A stretch of 6,177 bases of DNA from Candidatus Methanoplasma sp. (GTDB taxonomy: Archaea; Thermoplasmatota; Thermoplasmata; Methanomassiliicoccales; Methanomethylophilaceae): the NCBI GenBank assembly GCA_031254265.1, contig JAIRUV010000002.1, positions 1 to 6,177 of the forward strand, written 5' to 3'. Under the pieces are notes generated by a model. It made no database searches and had not been told where the DNA came from. It saw nothing but the letters and a program-made list of their open reading frames with translations. Every line of letters starts with the position of its first letter. Within the stretch, counting starts at the first letter, position 1. This document shows positions 5,605-6,177 of this stretch, piece by piece. The position numbers and the translations under genes are program-made.

Positions 5605-6177
5605 ATGGCCGGCAAACAGAAAGAAAAGCTTTTCATGGAAGCTGTAAAGAAGAAATTCAAGGAAGACCCCACCGAGATGGAGACGAAATACTACATCTAC
5701 GGCGGATGGAAACAGTCCAAGAGCAAAGTTGAATTCCAGAAGACCGCAATGGCCATCGCCAAGAAGCGTGGCTTCCCGATGATGAACGAGGATATCGGTG
5801 TTCCGCTGGGACAGAGGGCATGGATGCCTTACCAGCTGTCGCACACCAACATCTACGTAGAGGCGGACGACCTCCACTGCGTCAACAACACTGCTATCCA
5901 GCAGGCGTGGGACGACATAAGGAAGACCGTCCTCGTAGGACTCGACTCCCCTCACAGCACCATCGAGAAGAGGCTGGGAAAGGAAGTTACCCCTGAAACG
6001 ATCAACACATACCTTGAAGTGGTCAACCACGCGATCCCCGGCGGAGCAGTGGTCCAGGAGCACATGGCGGAGGTCAACCCCGCACTGGTGTACGACTCGT
6101 ATATCAAAGTGTTCTCCGGAGACGACGAGCTTATCGACGAGATCGACAGCAGGTTCGTGATCGACATCAACAAACTC
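5605..6177 (+). CDS. mcrA: Methyl-coenzyme M reductase alpha subunit (5' part, cut by window edge)
   Basis: The first 191 codons of the alpha subunit, the main catalytic chain and the common marker gene of methanogens. Recognised by [12 protein letters not shown] (30-41), [14 protein letters not shown] (64-77), [11 protein letters not shown] (85-95), [10 protein letters not shown] (125-134), and [14 protein letters not shown] (146-159). Q151 corresponds to alpha-Gln147, the axial nickel ligand of F430. It opens two bases after the mcrG stop, with AAAGGA (5590-5595) as a weaker SD nine bases upstream, so translation is probably coupled to mcrG. The frame stays open to the edge. The sites of post-translational modification and the rest of the active site lie beyond the window. 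The protein would normally be about 550 residues. Confidence 0.97.
   Translation, partial: MAGKQKEKLFMEAVKKKFKEDPTEMETKYYIYGGWKQSKSKVEFQKTAMAIAKKRGFPMMNEDIGVPLGQRAWMPYQLSHTNIYVEADDLHCVNNTAIQQAWDDIRKTVLVGLDSPHSTIEKRLGKEVTPETINTYLEVVNHAIPGGAVVQEHMAEVNPALVYDSYIKVFSGDDELIDEIDSRFVIDINKL

Noticed and set aside
1..6177. CRISPR arrays, tRNA or rRNA genes, insertion sequences
   Set aside because: No regularly spaced repeats, cloverleaf structures, rRNA-like stretches, transposase motifs or terminal inverted repeats were seen.

Overview
The window comes from a methanogenic archaeon. It carries a methyl-coenzyme M reductase (MCR) operon in the order mcrB-mcrD-mcrG-mcrA, with mcrA cut off by the right edge. 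The operon has no mcrC between mcrD and mcrG. Upstream lie a methylcobamide:CoM methyltransferase of the MtaA/MtbA family and a cysteine-rich DUF169 protein. Promoters look archaeal (TATA-type boxes), arginine is often AGG or AGA, and no gene ends in TAG. Together these suggest an H2-dependent methylotroph of the Methanomassiliicoccales (Thermoplasmata side of the Euryarchaeota). This placement is inferred from gene content and sequence character; no comparison was run.

Layout, all on the + strand: 1-118 is an unassigned edge. 119-841 is an archaeal calcineurin-like phosphoesterase, probably from a leaderless mRNA. 939-1979 is the MtaA/MtbA-type methyltransferase, with a Shine-Dalgarno (SD) site and two TATA-like boxes around a small palindrome. 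2067-2777 is the DUF169 protein, probably leaderless. 2778-3055 is a 278-base regulatory region. 3056-6177 is mcrB, mcrD, mcrG and the first 191 codons of mcrA, spaced 7, 11 and 2 bases apart.

How the genes fit together: the methyltransferase would move methyl groups from a methylated corrinoid protein to coenzyme M, giving methyl-CoM. MCR then reduces methyl-CoM with coenzyme B to methane and the CoM-CoB heterodisulfide. McrD is an MCR assembly or maturation partner. The DUF169 protein has no established function; nine cysteines and its position between the two methanogenesis units make a metal, Fe-S or maturation role a reasonable guess. The phosphoesterase is probably unrelated to methanogenesis.

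The least explained part is the DNA before mcrB. It holds a perfect 9+9 palindrome next to a strong TATA box, a cluster of smaller dyads near the predicted start site, a T-rich stretch, and a second TATA box. It ends in a leader whose middle arm can pair with either of two flanking arms and whose SD can pair with an upstream segment. This looks like a multi-layer control region. No wholly new gene system is evident.
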